Shown: piece by piece, positions 35,266-44,365 of the stretch | How the letters are laid out: every line of letters begins with the position of its first letter | Numbering within the stretch: the first letter of the stretch is position 1 | Source: Verrucomicrobiota bacterium | GTDB taxonomy: Bacteria; Verrucomicrobiota; Verrucomicrobiia; Opitutales; Opitutaceae | DNA length: 64,000 nucleotides | NCBI GenBank assembly: GCA_016235555.1 | Contig: JACRKC010000010.1 | Span: 1-64,000, forward strand | Direction: 5' to 3' | Position numbers and translations under genes: made by a program | The notes under the pieces: model-generated | Database searches by the model: none | What the model saw: only the letters and a program-made list of their open reading frames with translations | Told to the model about the DNA's origin: nothing

Positions 35266-36768
35266 CTACTTCGCCAGCTCGAAAAGATACTCCACGAACG
35301 ACATCGCCGCACCGTCGAGGCCGGCCAGACGCGGATTGGTCGACTCGATCAGATAAAACTCGTTCGGGGCGTGCGCGCCGCCGCCATGGCCGAGCCCGAA
35401 GTGCCCCGACGGCAACGCCAGCGGCGCCTGCGTGAAGATGTAGCCGGGATACGAACCGGCATTGCGCGGCCACAAGATCGGGTCGACCCCCGCGCGCTTC
35501 AGCACCGTCATCTGCGCCTGGATGAGGGGCGCGCTCGCCGGCGTCTGCGTCGGATCATAGCCACCGGTCATGTTCACGTCGATGTCGCCAAAGCTGCGTT
35601 TCGCGAGGTGGGCCTTGAGCGCAGCCAGCGCCTCCTTCGCCGTCATGTCGGGCACCAGCCGGAGATCGAGTTTCGCGACGGCCTTGTGCGGAAGAACCGT
35701 CTTGCCGCCCGGACCGGTGTAGCCGCCGACGAGTCCCTCGATGTTGACGGTCGGCTGCGATTCCAGTCGCTCCAATGCCTGCTGGAACGGCAGATCGTCG
35801 ATCCAGACTTTGACGCCGAGCGGCCGCTTCATCTGGACCTCGTTGCGCCGCTTCGCCGCTGCGGCGATCATCGCCTTCTCGTCGGCGCTGAGCGGCCGGG
35901 CTTTAGCCGCGAAGCCATCGATCATCGGCGTGTTGCCATCGGGCGACACCAGCGTGTTGAGCGCCGCGACGAGCCGCCACGCGGGACTGTCGACCATCGC
36001 CTTGAGTGACGAGTGCACATCCGTCGTCGGCCCGCGGCCCCACGCGAGCCCGCTCGCGGTCAACTCGCACTCGATCACGCCCTTGGCACCGAGGCTCACG
36101 GTCACGTTGCCTTCCAGGTCCTGCGAGGCTGACGGCATGAACACACCCACTGTCTTCGCCAACGCCGCCTTCACGTCGGGCCGCAACGCGAGGTCCGAGA
36201 TGTTCGGCGAACCGATTTCCTCCTCGCCTTCGGCGACGACCACGAGATTGACGGGCAGCTTTTTCCCGGCGGCGCGAAACGCATCGATCGCGGCGAGGAG
36301 GGCCGACTGCGGCCCCTTTTGATTCACCGCCCCGCGTCCGACAATCACCTTGCCGAGGCCCGGGCGATCCACGAGGGCCGCATCGAGCGGCGGGGACGAC
36401 CACTCCTTCGGGTCAAACTGCTTCACGTCATACATGAAGTAGACGCCCACCCACTTCGCCGCGCCCGCATCGAGTGTCGCAAACACCCCGGGCTTGCCCT
36501 TGGTCGGCACCACCTCGGCGCGCTGAAACCCGACCTCCCGGAGCAGCTTCGCCATGTAGTCCGCGCCCTCGGGAAAACCGCGATTCTCCGCGGCGATCGC
36601 CGGCTGGCGGATCCAGTCCTGGAGCCGTTTCACCGCCACGTCGTGCTGCTTCGCGATCTGCGACTTGAGCACGGCGAGATCGCTCTCGGCCGCCCGCACG
36701 CCGGCCACGCAACCAAGGATCACCATCGCCCACCGCGCGGCGGCCGCCCAACGAATGTGTCGATTCAT
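35266..36768 (-). CDS. Secreted M20-family hydrolase with altered metal site
   Basis: The product is 500 residues with a signal peptide (about 1-27). It has the M20 fold with a catalytic and a dimerisation domain. The motif usually reading G-H-Y-D-V is F-M-Y-D-V (Met112 for the metal-binding His), and the usual G-R-G-x-x-D-x-K-G is G-R-G-A-V-N-Q-K-G (Asn149 for the bridging Asp). The acidic E-G-E-E-E-I-G and the C-terminal H-A-P-N-E are kept. The enzyme would normally be a zinc dipeptidase, but two ligands are replaced, so metal use or activity may differ. It is 56 bases downstream of the POT transporter gene on the same strand, which fits peptide use. Confidence 0.82.
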   Translation of the reverse strand: MNRHIRWAAAARWAMVILGCVAGVRAAESDLAVLKSQIAKQHDVAVKRLQDWIRQPAIAAENRGFPEGADYMAKLLREVGFQRAEVVPTKGKPGVFATLDAGAAKWVGVYFMYDVKQFDPKEWSSPPLDAALVDRPGLGKVIVGRGAVNQKGPQSALLAAIDAFRAAGKKLPVNLVVVAEGEEEIGSPNISDLALRPDVKAALAKTVGVFMPSASQDLEGNVTVSLGAKGVIECELTASGLAWGRGPTTDVHSSLKAMVDSPAWRLVAALNTLVSPDGNTPMIDGFAAKARPLSADEKAMIAAAAKRRNEVQMKRPLGVKVWIDDLPFQQALERLESQPTVNIEGLVGGYTGPGGKTVLPHKAVAKLDLRLVPDMTAKEALAALKAHLAKRSFGDIDVNMTGGYDPTQTPASAPLIQAQMTVLKRAGVDPILWPRNAGSYPGYIFTQAPLALPSGHFGLGHGGGAHAPNEFYLIESTNPRLAGLDGAAMSFVEYLFELAK

Positions 36769-36824
36769 GGCGCCCTGCGATGCCGCGCCTGCGCCCGCCG
36801 CGCAAGGTCAAAGCCCGCGGCCCG

Positions 36825-38384
36825 TCACGCCTTCCGGTAGTGATCCACCATCCGATAGCGGCGCGCATACCCGCCGAAGATCACCGCCGCCACCAACGCG
36901 AACGCCGCAAAGAAATACATCTGGAAGGCCGTCACGCCGAAGCCCGTGGCCTTGATCGCGTCGGTCACGGCGTTGTTTTTCACCGCGGCATTCACGACGA
37001 GCACCCACAGATTTCCCACGGTGACCGAGAGCAGCCAGAAGCTCATGAGCGCCCCCTTCATCGACTGCGGCGCCTGACTGTAGGCAAACTCGAGCCCGGT
37101 CGCCGAAACCAACACCTCACCCATCGTCAGCAGCGCATACGGCAGCACCTGCCACACGATCGAGTAAACGTGTCCGCCATCCAGCACCACCTGCATCGTG
37201 CCCACCACCACCCACGAGGCCGCGGCAAAGACGAGCCCCGCCGTGATCCGCCGCAGCGCCGTCGGCTCCCAGCCGAATCGCCGCAGCGCCGGGTAGATCA
37301 GCAGATTGTTGCACGGGATGAGCAGCATCACGAGCAGCGGGTTGAGCGCCTGCATCTGCGACGACTGGAACCAGCCCGGCTTCGTCATCGCGTCCGCCTG
37401 CAGCACCCACGTCGACGCCTTTTGATCGAAGAGCGACCAGAACGGCGTCACCAGCGCGAACAACACCAGCACGCGCAACACGCCCCGCACGCCCTCCACC
37501 GCCTCGTCGGGATGCGCGCCGCGCGCGCCCTCGAGCTGCAGCGCCACCCCGATGCCGCCAAACGCGATGACCGCCACCAGCGCGACGCACGCCGCGATCA
37601 CGAACCCGTAGGGCGGCCAGATCTTCAGCGCAAAAAACCCGAACGACGCCACGGCCAGCGCCCCGCCCAGACCGGCGAGCACCTGCCCCGCAAGCCCGGA
37701 CTTCAGGGCTGTCCACGACACGCGCAGAAACGAATGCGGATCGGGCGGCGTCGGCGGCACCATCACGTATTTCCTCCGCCCGGCCCACAGAATCACCGTC
37801 GAGATGAACATCAGCGCGCCGGGAACGCCGAACGCGATCGCCGGCCCGAGCTGCTTCAGGAAAATCGGCATGAGCAGCGATGCGAAAAACGACCCGAAGT
37901 TGATGATCCAGTAAAACGCATCGAAGACCACCTTCGCCCGATCCTTGTTGGTCTGGTCGAACTGATCGCCCACGAACGCCGACACACACGGTTTGATGCC
38001 GCCCGACCCGAGCGCGATCAGAAACAGGCCGGTGTAGAACCCGGCCTTGCTGTCCACGAACAGCGCGAGGCAGCCCTGCCCCACGCAGTAGACGAGGCTC
38101 AGCCAGAAGATCGTGTTGTATTTGCCCCAGAAGCGATCCGCCAGCCAGCCGCCGAGCAGCGGAAAGAAATACACGCCGATCACAAAGGTGTGAAACACGT
38201 CCTTCGCCGCCGCCCCGCGCTCCGCCTGCGGCAGATACGCCAGCAGCGACGTCACGAGGAACACCGTCAGGATGTTTCGCATCCCGTAGAAACTGAAGCG
38301 CTCGCAACCTTCGTTGCCGATGATGTAAGGGATCTGGCGCGGAATGGGCGCCGGAGGGGTGGCGTTCGCAGCGGTCGTGCTCAT
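36825..38384 (-). CDS. POT/PTR2 family proton-coupled peptide transporter
   Basis: The product is 519 residues from the ATG at 38384, with 12-14 membrane segments. It has the PTR2 signatures: E-R-F-S-F-Y-G-M-R at the first helix, G-G-W-L-A-D-R-F-W-G-K-Y, and F-Y-W-I-I-N-F-G-S-F. These proteins import di- and tripeptides with protons. The downstream M20 hydrolase gene on the same strand suggests a peptide-uptake pair. Confidence 0.92.
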   Translation of the reverse strand: MSTTAANATPPAPIPRQIPYIIGNEGCERFSFYGMRNILTVFLVTSLLAYLPQAERGAAAKDVFHTFVIGVYFFPLLGGWLADRFWGKYNTIFWLSLVYCVGQGCLALFVDSKAGFYTGLFLIALGSGGIKPCVSAFVGDQFDQTNKDRAKVVFDAFYWIINFGSFFASLLMPIFLKQLGPAIAFGVPGALMFISTVILWAGRRKYVMVPPTPPDPHSFLRVSWTALKSGLAGQVLAGLGGALAVASFGFFALKIWPPYGFVIAACVALVAVIAFGGIGVALQLEGARGAHPDEAVEGVRGVLRVLVLFALVTPFWSLFDQKASTWVLQADAMTKPGWFQSSQMQALNPLLVMLLIPCNNLLIYPALRRFGWEPTALRRITAGLVFAAASWVVVGTMQVVLDGGHVYSIVWQVLPYALLTMGEVLVSATGLEFAYSQAPQSMKGALMSFWLLSVTVGNLWVLVVNAAVKNNAVTDAIKATGFGVTAFQMYFFAAFALVAAVIFGGYARRYRMVDHYRKA

Positions 38385-38518
38385 GCAGGGGCGAAAACGC
38401 CACGCTGCCGCCCCCATCCCGAAGATCAAGAAGCGAACCGGCCCGCGCACATCGCGGGGCGCATCTCGGTTTTCTGACTGAGGCGGGACGCCTCAGCCAC
38501 GCTTGCTCGCCTCTGGCG

Positions 38519-38543
38519 AGTGGACGAGGCGTCCCGCCCCGTC
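38519..38543. repeat. GACGAGGCGTCCCGCC repeat, copy 1
   Basis: The sequence GTGGACGAGGCGTCCCGCC with its flank recurs at 60794-60818. Here it also pairs with an inverted GAGGCGGGACGCCTC just upstream (38480-38494). It is part of the 408-bp intergenic stretch between the POT transporter and the hydrolase at 38793, which otherwise holds a 137-bp element and no gene. Confidence 0.6.
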
Positions 38544-38574
38544 GGTTGCAGCAAAGTGAGATGCACCCCACAGG

Positions 38575-38711
38575 GTGTGACTCAAACTGAGGTCAGCGAT
38601 TTGTAGCGGCGGTCTATGACCGCCGAACGAATACCCTTGGCGCAACGCCGGCGGTCATAGACCGCCGCTACAGCCGAGGCCTCCGAAAACTGATCTCACT
38701 TTGAGTTGCAC
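38575..38711. repeat. 137-bp palindromic element, copy 2
   Basis: This is the reverse complement of the copy at 7698-7834 with few differences, including the inner pair TAGCGGCGGTCTATGACCGC and its complement. The length is again exactly 137 bp. It sits 80 bases before the start codon of the serine hydrolase at 38793, so it may lie inside that gene's leader. Confidence 0.85.
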
Positions 38712-38792
38712 CCCACCCCAGACCCGCCGCACATCGCCCTTTACCGACCGGCCCTCTCCGGCTACGTGGTGTGCCGCCCTTTACTCCCCACC

Positions 38793-39977
38793 ATGCAAAC
38801 GAAATCCATTGGTTGCCTTCTCGCCAGCGTCGCCTTCCTCGCCACGAATCTCACCGCCGAGGAAATCCCCCGGCTCCCCGGCGTCGGCGCCGCGATGCAG
38901 GACATGATCGCGAAAAAGGAAATCACCGGCGCCGTCACCATCGTCGTCGCGAAGGACAAGCTCCTGCACCTCGAAAGCACCGGCCTCGCCGATGTCGCGA
39001 CCAACCGCGCGATGACGCCCGATACGCTCTTCAACATCATGTCGATGACGAAGCCCGTCACCGCCGTCGCGCTCCTCATGTTGCAAGACGACGGCAAGCT
39101 CAGCGTCAACGACCCGGTCACCAGGTTCATCCCCGAATTCGCCAACCTGAAAACGCCCTCCGGCAAACCCGCCAACCTCACCATCGCCCAGATCATGACG
39201 CACACCTCCGGTCTCGGCGAAGCCGGCGGGCCGAACGCACAGCGCGCCAGGACACTCGCCGACCTCGTTCCGCTCTGGCTCGCCGCGCCGATGCAATATG
39301 AGCCCGGCGCGAAATGGAAATACACCCAGTCCGGCATCAACTGCGGCGCCCGCCTCGTCGAGGTGGCGAGCGGCATGACGTTTCCCGAATTTCTCGCGAA
39401 GCGACTCTTTACTCCGCTCGGACTGAAGGACATCACGCACACGCCCAACGCCGATCAGTCGGCCCGCATCGCCACACCTTATGCGAAAAACAAGGAGACC
39501 GGCGCGCTGGAGCCCGGCCGTGTGTCGCCGCCCGCGCCCGGCGAGCGTCCGCCCACCGGCAATGCCGGCCTCTACGCGAGCGCGAAGGACTACGCGCGCT
39601 TCTGCCAGATGCTGCTCAACGGCGGCACGCTCAACGGCCGCCGCTACCTCAGCCCCGCCGCGATGAAGTTCCTCACCACCCCGCAAACCGGCGACCTGCC
39701 GACGGGGTTCTTCCAAAACGACACCTACGGCCAGCGCGGTGCCAACTACGGCTGGGGCATCGGCACGTGCATTCTCAAGACCCCGCACGAGGGCCTCGCC
39801 GCCATGCTCTCACCCGGCACCTACGGCCACGGCGGCGCGTGGGGCACGCAGGCGTGGATCGATCCGGTGAAGGGCGTCGCGTATGTGCTGATGGTGCAGC
39901 GCTCGAATTTCCCGAACAGCGACGCCAGCCCGGTGCGCCTCGCCTTCCAGCAAGCCGCCGCGGCCGCGCTCCGCTGA
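38793..39977 (+). CDS. Secreted beta-lactamase-fold serine hydrolase (class C type)
   Basis: The product is 394 residues from the ATG at 38793 with a signal peptide. It has the S-x-x-K motif at Ser84-Met-Thr-Lys87, a tyrosine motif at Tyr177-Thr-Gln, and a C-terminal H-G-G in Y-G-H-G-G-A-W-G-T. This is the class C beta-lactamase / EstB-type esterase family (Beta-lactamase PF00144). In environmental bacteria these are mostly esterases or D-amino-acid peptidases, so resistance should not be assumed. It stands alone. Confidence 0.88.
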   Translation: MQTKSIGCLLASVAFLATNLTAEEIPRLPGVGAAMQDMIAKKEITGAVTIVVAKDKLLHLESTGLADVATNRAMTPDTLFNIMSMTKPVTAVALLMLQDDGKLSVNDPVTRFIPEFANLKTPSGKPANLTIAQIMTHTSGLGEAGGPNAQRARTLADLVPLWLAAPMQYEPGAKWKYTQSGINCGARLVEVASGMTFPEFLAKRLFTPLGLKDITHTPNADQSARIATPYAKNKETGALEPGRVSPPAPGERPPTGNAGLYASAKDYARFCQMLLNGGTLNGRRYLSPAAMKFLTTPQTGDLPTGFFQNDTYGQRGANYGWGIGTCILKTPHEGLAAMLSPGTYGHGGAWGTQAWIDPVKGVAYVLMVQRSNFPNSDASPVRLAFQQAAAAALR

Positions 39978-40065
39978 ACGCCGAAAAAAGCGGCTATCGT
40001 CCCGCCGGCTCGTGCGTCTAGCCAGCACGCCCCTCCGCCTCTCCCCGAGGCCAACGCCACGACCC

Positions 40066-41202
40066 ATGCCCACGATTACTCCGGTTGCTGCGCCGCTTCG
40101 TTGCCCGCGACTCCGCGGCGCGATCGCCTTGGTGCTGGCGGGCGCCGGTTGGGCGGGCGCGGCCCCACCTGTCGTCGACGCAGCCGCACACGATCCCGAT
40201 ACCGCCCAATTCGATACGACGCCCGATCCGCTACCGCCCGGGATCACCGCCGTCCGCTTTGAAGCCGACCGCGTGTCCGAAGTCGGCGATCTCGTGCGAC
40301 TCGGCGGCAAGAGCCACGGCATCGATCGCGTGACGGTCACCCTCAGCACCAGTGCGCTGCGCTCCGACTACGCGGGCAGCGCGGCGGGCGGTTTCCTTCA
40401 CCCGCTCACGTTGAAGATCTTCTCCGTGGATCGCACCAGCGGCACGCCGCAGCCCGGCCAGCTCCTCACGATGTCCACGCAACCCTTCCTGATCCCGTGG
40501 CAACCCGAACCCGAGGCCGGTTCCCGCCTCTGGCGCGCCGCCGACGGCCAGCTCCACGCCGGCCTCGCGTTCAGCATCACCTTCGACCTCACCGGCGCCA
40601 CCACCGTCCTCCCCGACGAAATCGTCTACCGCGTCAGCTTCAGCACGCAGCACTTCGGCTCCGCGCCGCTCGGCACGCCCGGCCCCTACGACCATCTCGG
40701 CGTCGCCGCGGTGAATCGGGTGCCCGCGGTGCGCTTCACCAGCTCGGCTTACGGCACCCTCGCGGCCACAGCGGTGCTGCTGCGCCAGCTCCACTCCGCC
40801 GACCCGAAAGCCGAGGTGGCGATCCGCGATGCTGGCGCCCTCGTCAGCGATGCGCTCAACCGCAAACTCTGGAACGGCCGCCACCGCCTCGCCTCGCCGG
40901 CGGGCCTCGTCCTTTTCGAACTGCTCTCCGAGTCGGCTGACCAGCTCACCGAGCTCGCGCAAAACCATCCCGCGCTCGCCCCCTCCGTTGACCGCGCCAT
41001 TGGCGGACTCCTCAACACCGCGGAAACCGTCACCGCCTCCGCCGCCACCGACGCCCTCCGCGCCCGCGCCGAAGCTCGCCTGATCAACCGCGCCAAGTCC
41101 GCCACCAGCGCCGCGGGTGAGAGCGAACGCCAGCGCCGCTTCGGTGAAGCCATCGAGCAACTCGGCGACGCCTGGCGCGAACTGCAACTCGCCGCGCCAT
41201 AG
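40066..41202 (+). CDS. Secreted protein of unknown function
   Basis: The product is 378 residues from the ATG at 40066, with a signal peptide around residues 15-35 ending A-G-A-A. The middle part (about 45-230) is beta-rich and looks like a lectin-like or choice-of-anchor module (F-E-A-D-R-V-S-E-V-G-D-L-V-R-L-G-G near the start). The C-terminal ~140 residues are alpha-helical and rich in Ala, Leu, Arg and Glu. No PEP-CTERM tail is present. No known family is recognised. Confidence 0.65.
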   Translation: MPTITPVAAPLRCPRLRGAIALVLAGAGWAGAAPPVVDAAAHDPDTAQFDTTPDPLPPGITAVRFEADRVSEVGDLVRLGGKSHGIDRVTVTLSTSALRSDYAGSAAGGFLHPLTLKIFSVDRTSGTPQPGQLLTMSTQPFLIPWQPEPEAGSRLWRAADGQLHAGLAFSITFDLTGATTVLPDEIVYRVSFSTQHFGSAPLGTPGPYDHLGVAAVNRVPAVRFTSSAYGTLAATAVLLRQLHSADPKAEVAIRDAGALVSDALNRKLWNGRHRLASPAGLVLFELLSESADQLTELAQNHPALAPSVDRAIGGLLNTAETVTASAATDALRARAEARLINRAKSATSAAGESERQRRFGEAIEQLGDAWRELQLAAP

Positions 41203-41641
41203 ACCCGATGGCCGAGTCGAGGTGGAGCGCGTTGCCCTCAACGCGCTTTTATGGGAGGGGCTTTACGCCCCGACGAGTCGCGGAGTAACCCCGCCTCCGC
41301 ATCCAAACCAGCGCGTTGGGGGCAACGTGCTCCACCAGTGCATTGCGCCGCTACGGATGGCCGTGAGTTCCACGGCACATTTTCGCTCAGGCCGCGCTCC
41401 CGCGCGGCGGCGGCAGGCGGAGAACGACACCGGAAAAGTCGTCGCACGCGTGGGACGAAGGTTGGCGTGAAGGGGCCGGTTCCGGTCGCAGGTTGTTTCA
41501 TGGCGACGCAGTGTCGCACGAAAAGCTGCTCCTGCTAACGGACACCTCCGCCTCCCGGACAGGCGGGCCGATTGTCTGTCCGTTGCCGTGAGCGCCAGCG
41601 AGTGGATGGTCCGCTCGCTCCCCACTCGGCGGCGCTCGGAG
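41203..41641. other. 439-bp intergenic region between convergent genes
   Basis: No gene is seen. The first third is a nested palindrome (41221-41336). The rest is GC-rich with short inverted pieces and includes GGACACCTCCGCCTCCCGG, but no clear promoter or terminator. Confidence 0.5.
41221..41336. repeat. 116-bp nested palindrome
   Basis: Imperfect arms of about 27 bases (41221-41247 and 41310-41336, GGTGGAGCGCGTTGCCC against its complement) enclose GGGAGGGGCTTTACGCCCCGAC. That inner motif recurs at about 42514-42535 in the composite element. Confidence 0.65.
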
Positions 41642-42361
41642 CTACCGACCGATCCGCCGCCGCTTCTGTTTCGCCCGGAAACTGAGTCCGATGCGATTGG
41701 CGAGTTTCCGGAACCGTTCCTCCCAGTGGCGGCCCGCGAGATTGCGGTTCGCCCCGAACAGCCGCTCCAACAAATGCGCCGCCTCGCCGACGCTGCGGAG
41801 CGCGTTGATCTCGGGCCAGTAGAGCCACAGGAGCAGATAGATGCCCGTCGCATCGGTCGTGTTGCGCGCCGCCTGCCGGTCGAAGAGCTCGCGCACGCGG
41901 TTGCCCGCGGCCAGCCCCTCGGTGAACGCCCGTCGCTCCCCGGCATTGGTCGCAAACAGCCGGCCCATCACGTGGGCGCGAAACTCCTCCGAGGCCGCGA
42001 TCGCGCCCGTGCCCACCTGCGCATAGACGTCGCGGGGCGCCGCCGCACTATCGGTCAGCCGCTGCGCGACCTTCGTCGCGAACTTCCCTTCTCTCGTCTC
42101 CGGCTGCTGGATGATGTCGCGCGCGTGCGCGACCCACGCCACGCACACGCCTTCGCAAAAAATCGCGCGGTCGGCGGAGAGCATCGCAACGTATTCCGGC
42201 GGCACGAGCTGATCGCGCAGGATCAGCATCACCTTCTGCGTCCACCGCGGAAACTCGTCGAACTTCTCCGGCCGCGTGCTGATCTCCACCGCCTCCGCCA
42301 ACCGGTCGGCAAAACGTTCCGGCGAGAAATCCGGCAACGGCGGTGGTGCGGGGCGTGGCAT
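41642..42361 (-). CDS. Conserved-looking protein of unknown function
   Basis: The product is 239 residues from the ATG at 42361 (M-P-R-P-A-P-P-P-L-P). It is mostly alpha-helical and soluble, with a proline-rich N-terminus and a basic C-terminus ending K-Q-K-R-R-R-I-G-R. There is no signal peptide or membrane segment. Tryptophan-bearing motifs such as L-L-L-W-L-Y-W-P-E-I and H-W-E-E-R-F-R-K-L suggest a folded domain. The codon pattern supports coding. No family is recognised. Confidence 0.6.
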   Translation of the reverse strand: MPRPAPPPLPDFSPERFADRLAEAVEISTRPEKFDEFPRWTQKVMLILRDQLVPPEYVAMLSADRAIFCEGVCVAWVAHARDIIQQPETREGKFATKVAQRLTDSAAAPRDVYAQVGTGAIAASEEFRAHVMGRLFATNAGERRAFTEGLAAGNRVRELFDRQAARNTTDATGIYLLLWLYWPEINALRSVGEAAHLLERLFGANRNLAGRHWEERFRKLANRIGLSFRAKQKRRRIGR

Positions 42362-42494
42362 CGTTTCGGTTGTCGCAGCGCGACGCGGGCGTGTCGAGTC
42401 GCGGCGCACGGACAACGACCGGCCGCCCTTGTCCGGCTCGCACGATGCCAGGCCCAGACATCGGCCCGCCGATGGAGCGGTCAAGGCAACGCGG

Positions 42495-42800
42495 GAGTGT
42501 TTTCAAACCTTGTGGGAGGGGCTTTATGCCCCGACGGGCTGCGGTTATGCACCGGACGTCGGGGCATTACTGAGGCTCGCATAATTGAGTGACACGCGGT
42601 GGTTCGGGGAGCGCCCGCGTCCCGCGGGCTGTCCTCGGCGTCTCGCCGAGGACTTCGGAGATGTCGGCGAGACGCCGACACGAGCACCCGAGACGGGTGC
42701 GCTCCCCGAAACCGCTGAACTTTTGTCACTCTATTTCGCGAGACTCAGTAAGCCCCTCCCACAGTTTTTTTCGCGCGACTTCATGATTTTGAAAACACTC
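42495..42800. mobile_element. 306-bp composite palindromic element
   Basis: The ends are a perfect 13-base inverted pair, GAGTGTTTTCAAA (42495-42507) and TTTGAAAACACTC (42788-42800). Inside is a perfect 14-base pair, TGTGGGAGGGGCTT (42511-42524) and its complement (42750-42763), and inside that the 181-bp element. No reading frame of note exists, so it would be non-autonomous. It fills most of the 500 bases between the unknown protein at 42361 and the FAD oxidase end at 42862. Confidence 0.6.
42569..42749. repeat. 181-bp palindromic element, copy 2
   Basis: Terminal arms of 25 bases (42569-42593 and 42725-42749) are imperfect inverted repeats of the form ACTGAG-CTCGC-GAGTGAC. The core has stacked short hairpins (CTCGGCG-CGCCGAG, GTGTCGGC-type). 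The core is the reverse complement of window positions 1-155. Confidence 0.75.
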
Positions 42801-42861
42801 TCTTGGCTGTCAGCAGCGCTCCGATGCGCCGCTTCCTCACCTCAGCCGCGGCCCACCGACC

Positions 42862-44298
42862 TCACTTGTGATCCCACGGCAGGTGCACGTCGAGGCGCGG
42901 GTGTTTCCAGACGTGAAACACTTCAAACATCTTTCCGGGATTCAGCACGCCGCGCGGATCGAGCGCGTCCTTCACCGCACGCATGGCGCGCACTTGCGCC
43001 GGCGAATGCTGGATGCGCAGAAACGGCGTCTTCGCCAGCCCGATGCCGTGCTCGCCGGAAATCGCGCCGCCGAGCGACACGACCGTGCGCATGAGCAAGT
43101 CGACCGCTTTCTCCGCCGCCCGCGTCTCCTTCGGATCGGCGCGGTGATACATGATGTTCACGTGGAGATTGCCGTCCGCGAGGTGGCCGAACGTCGGCAC
43201 ATGCAACCCCGACTCGCGTTTCAGCCGCCCGAGGAACTGCGCGAACTTCACATAGCTGCGCATCGGCAGCACCACGTCTTCGTTTAGCTTCGCGTCGCCG
43301 AGTTCGAACATCGCGCCCGAGCACTTGCGCCGCACCGCCCAGAGCTGCTCCGCCTCGTCGCGCGAGCGCGCGATGCGGTGGCCCGCCGCATTCTCCTTCG
43401 CCCACGCGAGCAGTTGCGCCCGCTGCTCGCGCACCTCGAGTTTGGAGCCCGCCAGCTCGAGCAAAATCACCGGTCGTCCCGCCTGCCCGGGAAAGATCGT
43501 CGTCTGCATCGCCCGCTCCGCGCACAGCACGCTCTCGCGATCGAGGAACTCGCAGATCGCCGGCTGCACGCGCGCCCGGAACAGCGTCAGCGCCGCCCGC
43601 AGCGCCGCGCTCTCGTCGCGAAACGACGTCAGCAGCGTGAACCGCTCCGCCGGCTGCGGGATCAGCTTCAACACGGCGCCGGTCACGACGCCGAGCATCC
43701 CCTCGCTGCCGATCCAGAGGTCGCGCAGGTTGAAACCCGCCGAAAACTTCTTCGTCGCCGTGCCCCACTCCACCGCTTCGCCCGTCGGCAGGAATCCGCG
43801 CAGCGCCACCACGAAGTCGCGCGTCACGCCGTATTTGCCGCCGTGCATGCCATCCGCGTTGCACGCGATGTTCCCACCGATGGTGCAGTGTTCCTTCGAC
43901 GACGGGTCCGGCGGATAAAACCAGCCCTGCGCCTCCGCCGCCCGCTGGATTTCCGCCACCCGCGCGCCCGCCTGCACGTGCGCCATGCCCGCCTCGCCAT
44001 CGATTTCGATTTTGTTCAGCCCGAGCATGTCGAGCACCCAGCCACCGCGCACGGGCGCCGCCGCGCCGGTGAGCGTGGTGCCGCGACCGCGCGTCGTCAC
44101 CGGCACGCTGTGCCGGTTCGCCAGCGCGAGCACGACGCCGATGTCCGCTTCCCGGCGGGGTCGGATCACCGCGGCGGCGTCGAACAGAATCTTGCTGCTA
44201 TCGAACGACGCCTCGCGCCGCGCCGCCCCATCGGTGCGGACGATGCGGGCGCCGAGCTTGCGTTTCAGTTGGGCGGTAGCGGCGGCAAACTTCATCAT
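42862..44298 (-). CDS. FAD-linked oxidase, GlcD/D-lactate dehydrogenase type
   Basis: The product is 478 residues. The FAD-binding PCMH domain covers about 30-210 with T-R-G-R-G-T-T-L-T-G-A and T-I-G-G-N-I-A-C-N-A-D-G. The C-terminal FAD-oxidase domain has F-G-H-L-A-D-G-N-L-H-V-N near 397 and G-E-H-G-I-G near 447. Such flavoenzymes oxidise 2-hydroxyacids such as glycolate or D-lactate. The start is ATG 44298 or ATG 44295, directly beside a 66-bp palindrome that separates it from the glycosidase gene upstream. The two genes are probably co-transcribed through the hairpin. Confidence 0.9.
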   Translation of the reverse strand: MMKFAAATAQLKRKLGARIVRTDGAARREASFDSSKILFDAAAVIRPRREADIGVVLALANRHSVPVTTRGRGTTLTGAAAPVRGGWVLDMLGLNKIEIDGEAGMAHVQAGARVAEIQRAAEAQGWFYPPDPSSKEHCTIGGNIACNADGMHGGKYGVTRDFVVALRGFLPTGEAVEWGTATKKFSAGFNLRDLWIGSEGMLGVVTGAVLKLIPQPAERFTLLTSFRDESAALRAALTLFRARVQPAICEFLDRESVLCAERAMQTTIFPGQAGRPVILLELAGSKLEVREQRAQLLAWAKENAAGHRIARSRDEAEQLWAVRRKCSGAMFELGDAKLNEDVVLPMRSYVKFAQFLGRLKRESGLHVPTFGHLADGNLHVNIMYHRADPKETRAAEKAVDLLMRTVVSLGGAISGEHGIGLAKTPFLRIQHSPAQVRAMRAVKDALDPRGVLNPGKMFEVFHVWKHPRLDVHLPWDHK

Positions 44299-44299
44299 G

Positions 44300-44365
44300 T
44301 AGGAGCCTGCTTGCAGGCGATTCGGATGTGAAGGGGTTCTCCAATCGCCTGCAAGCAGGCTCCTA
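44300..44365. repeat. 66-bp perfect inverted repeat filling an intergenic gap
   Basis: Two perfect 23-base arms (44300-44322 and 44343-44365, TAGGAGCCTGCTTGCAGGCGATT and complement) surround a 20-base loop. The last three bases at 44363-44365 are the TAG stop codon of the glycosidase gene, and the other end is one base from the start codon of the FAD oxidase. The arm is identical to that of the element inside smc. Confidence 0.88.

Noticed and set aside
38793-39977. Antibiotic-resistance beta-lactamase
   Set aside because: The fold motifs are shared with esterases and peptidases of the same family and no resistance context is present.
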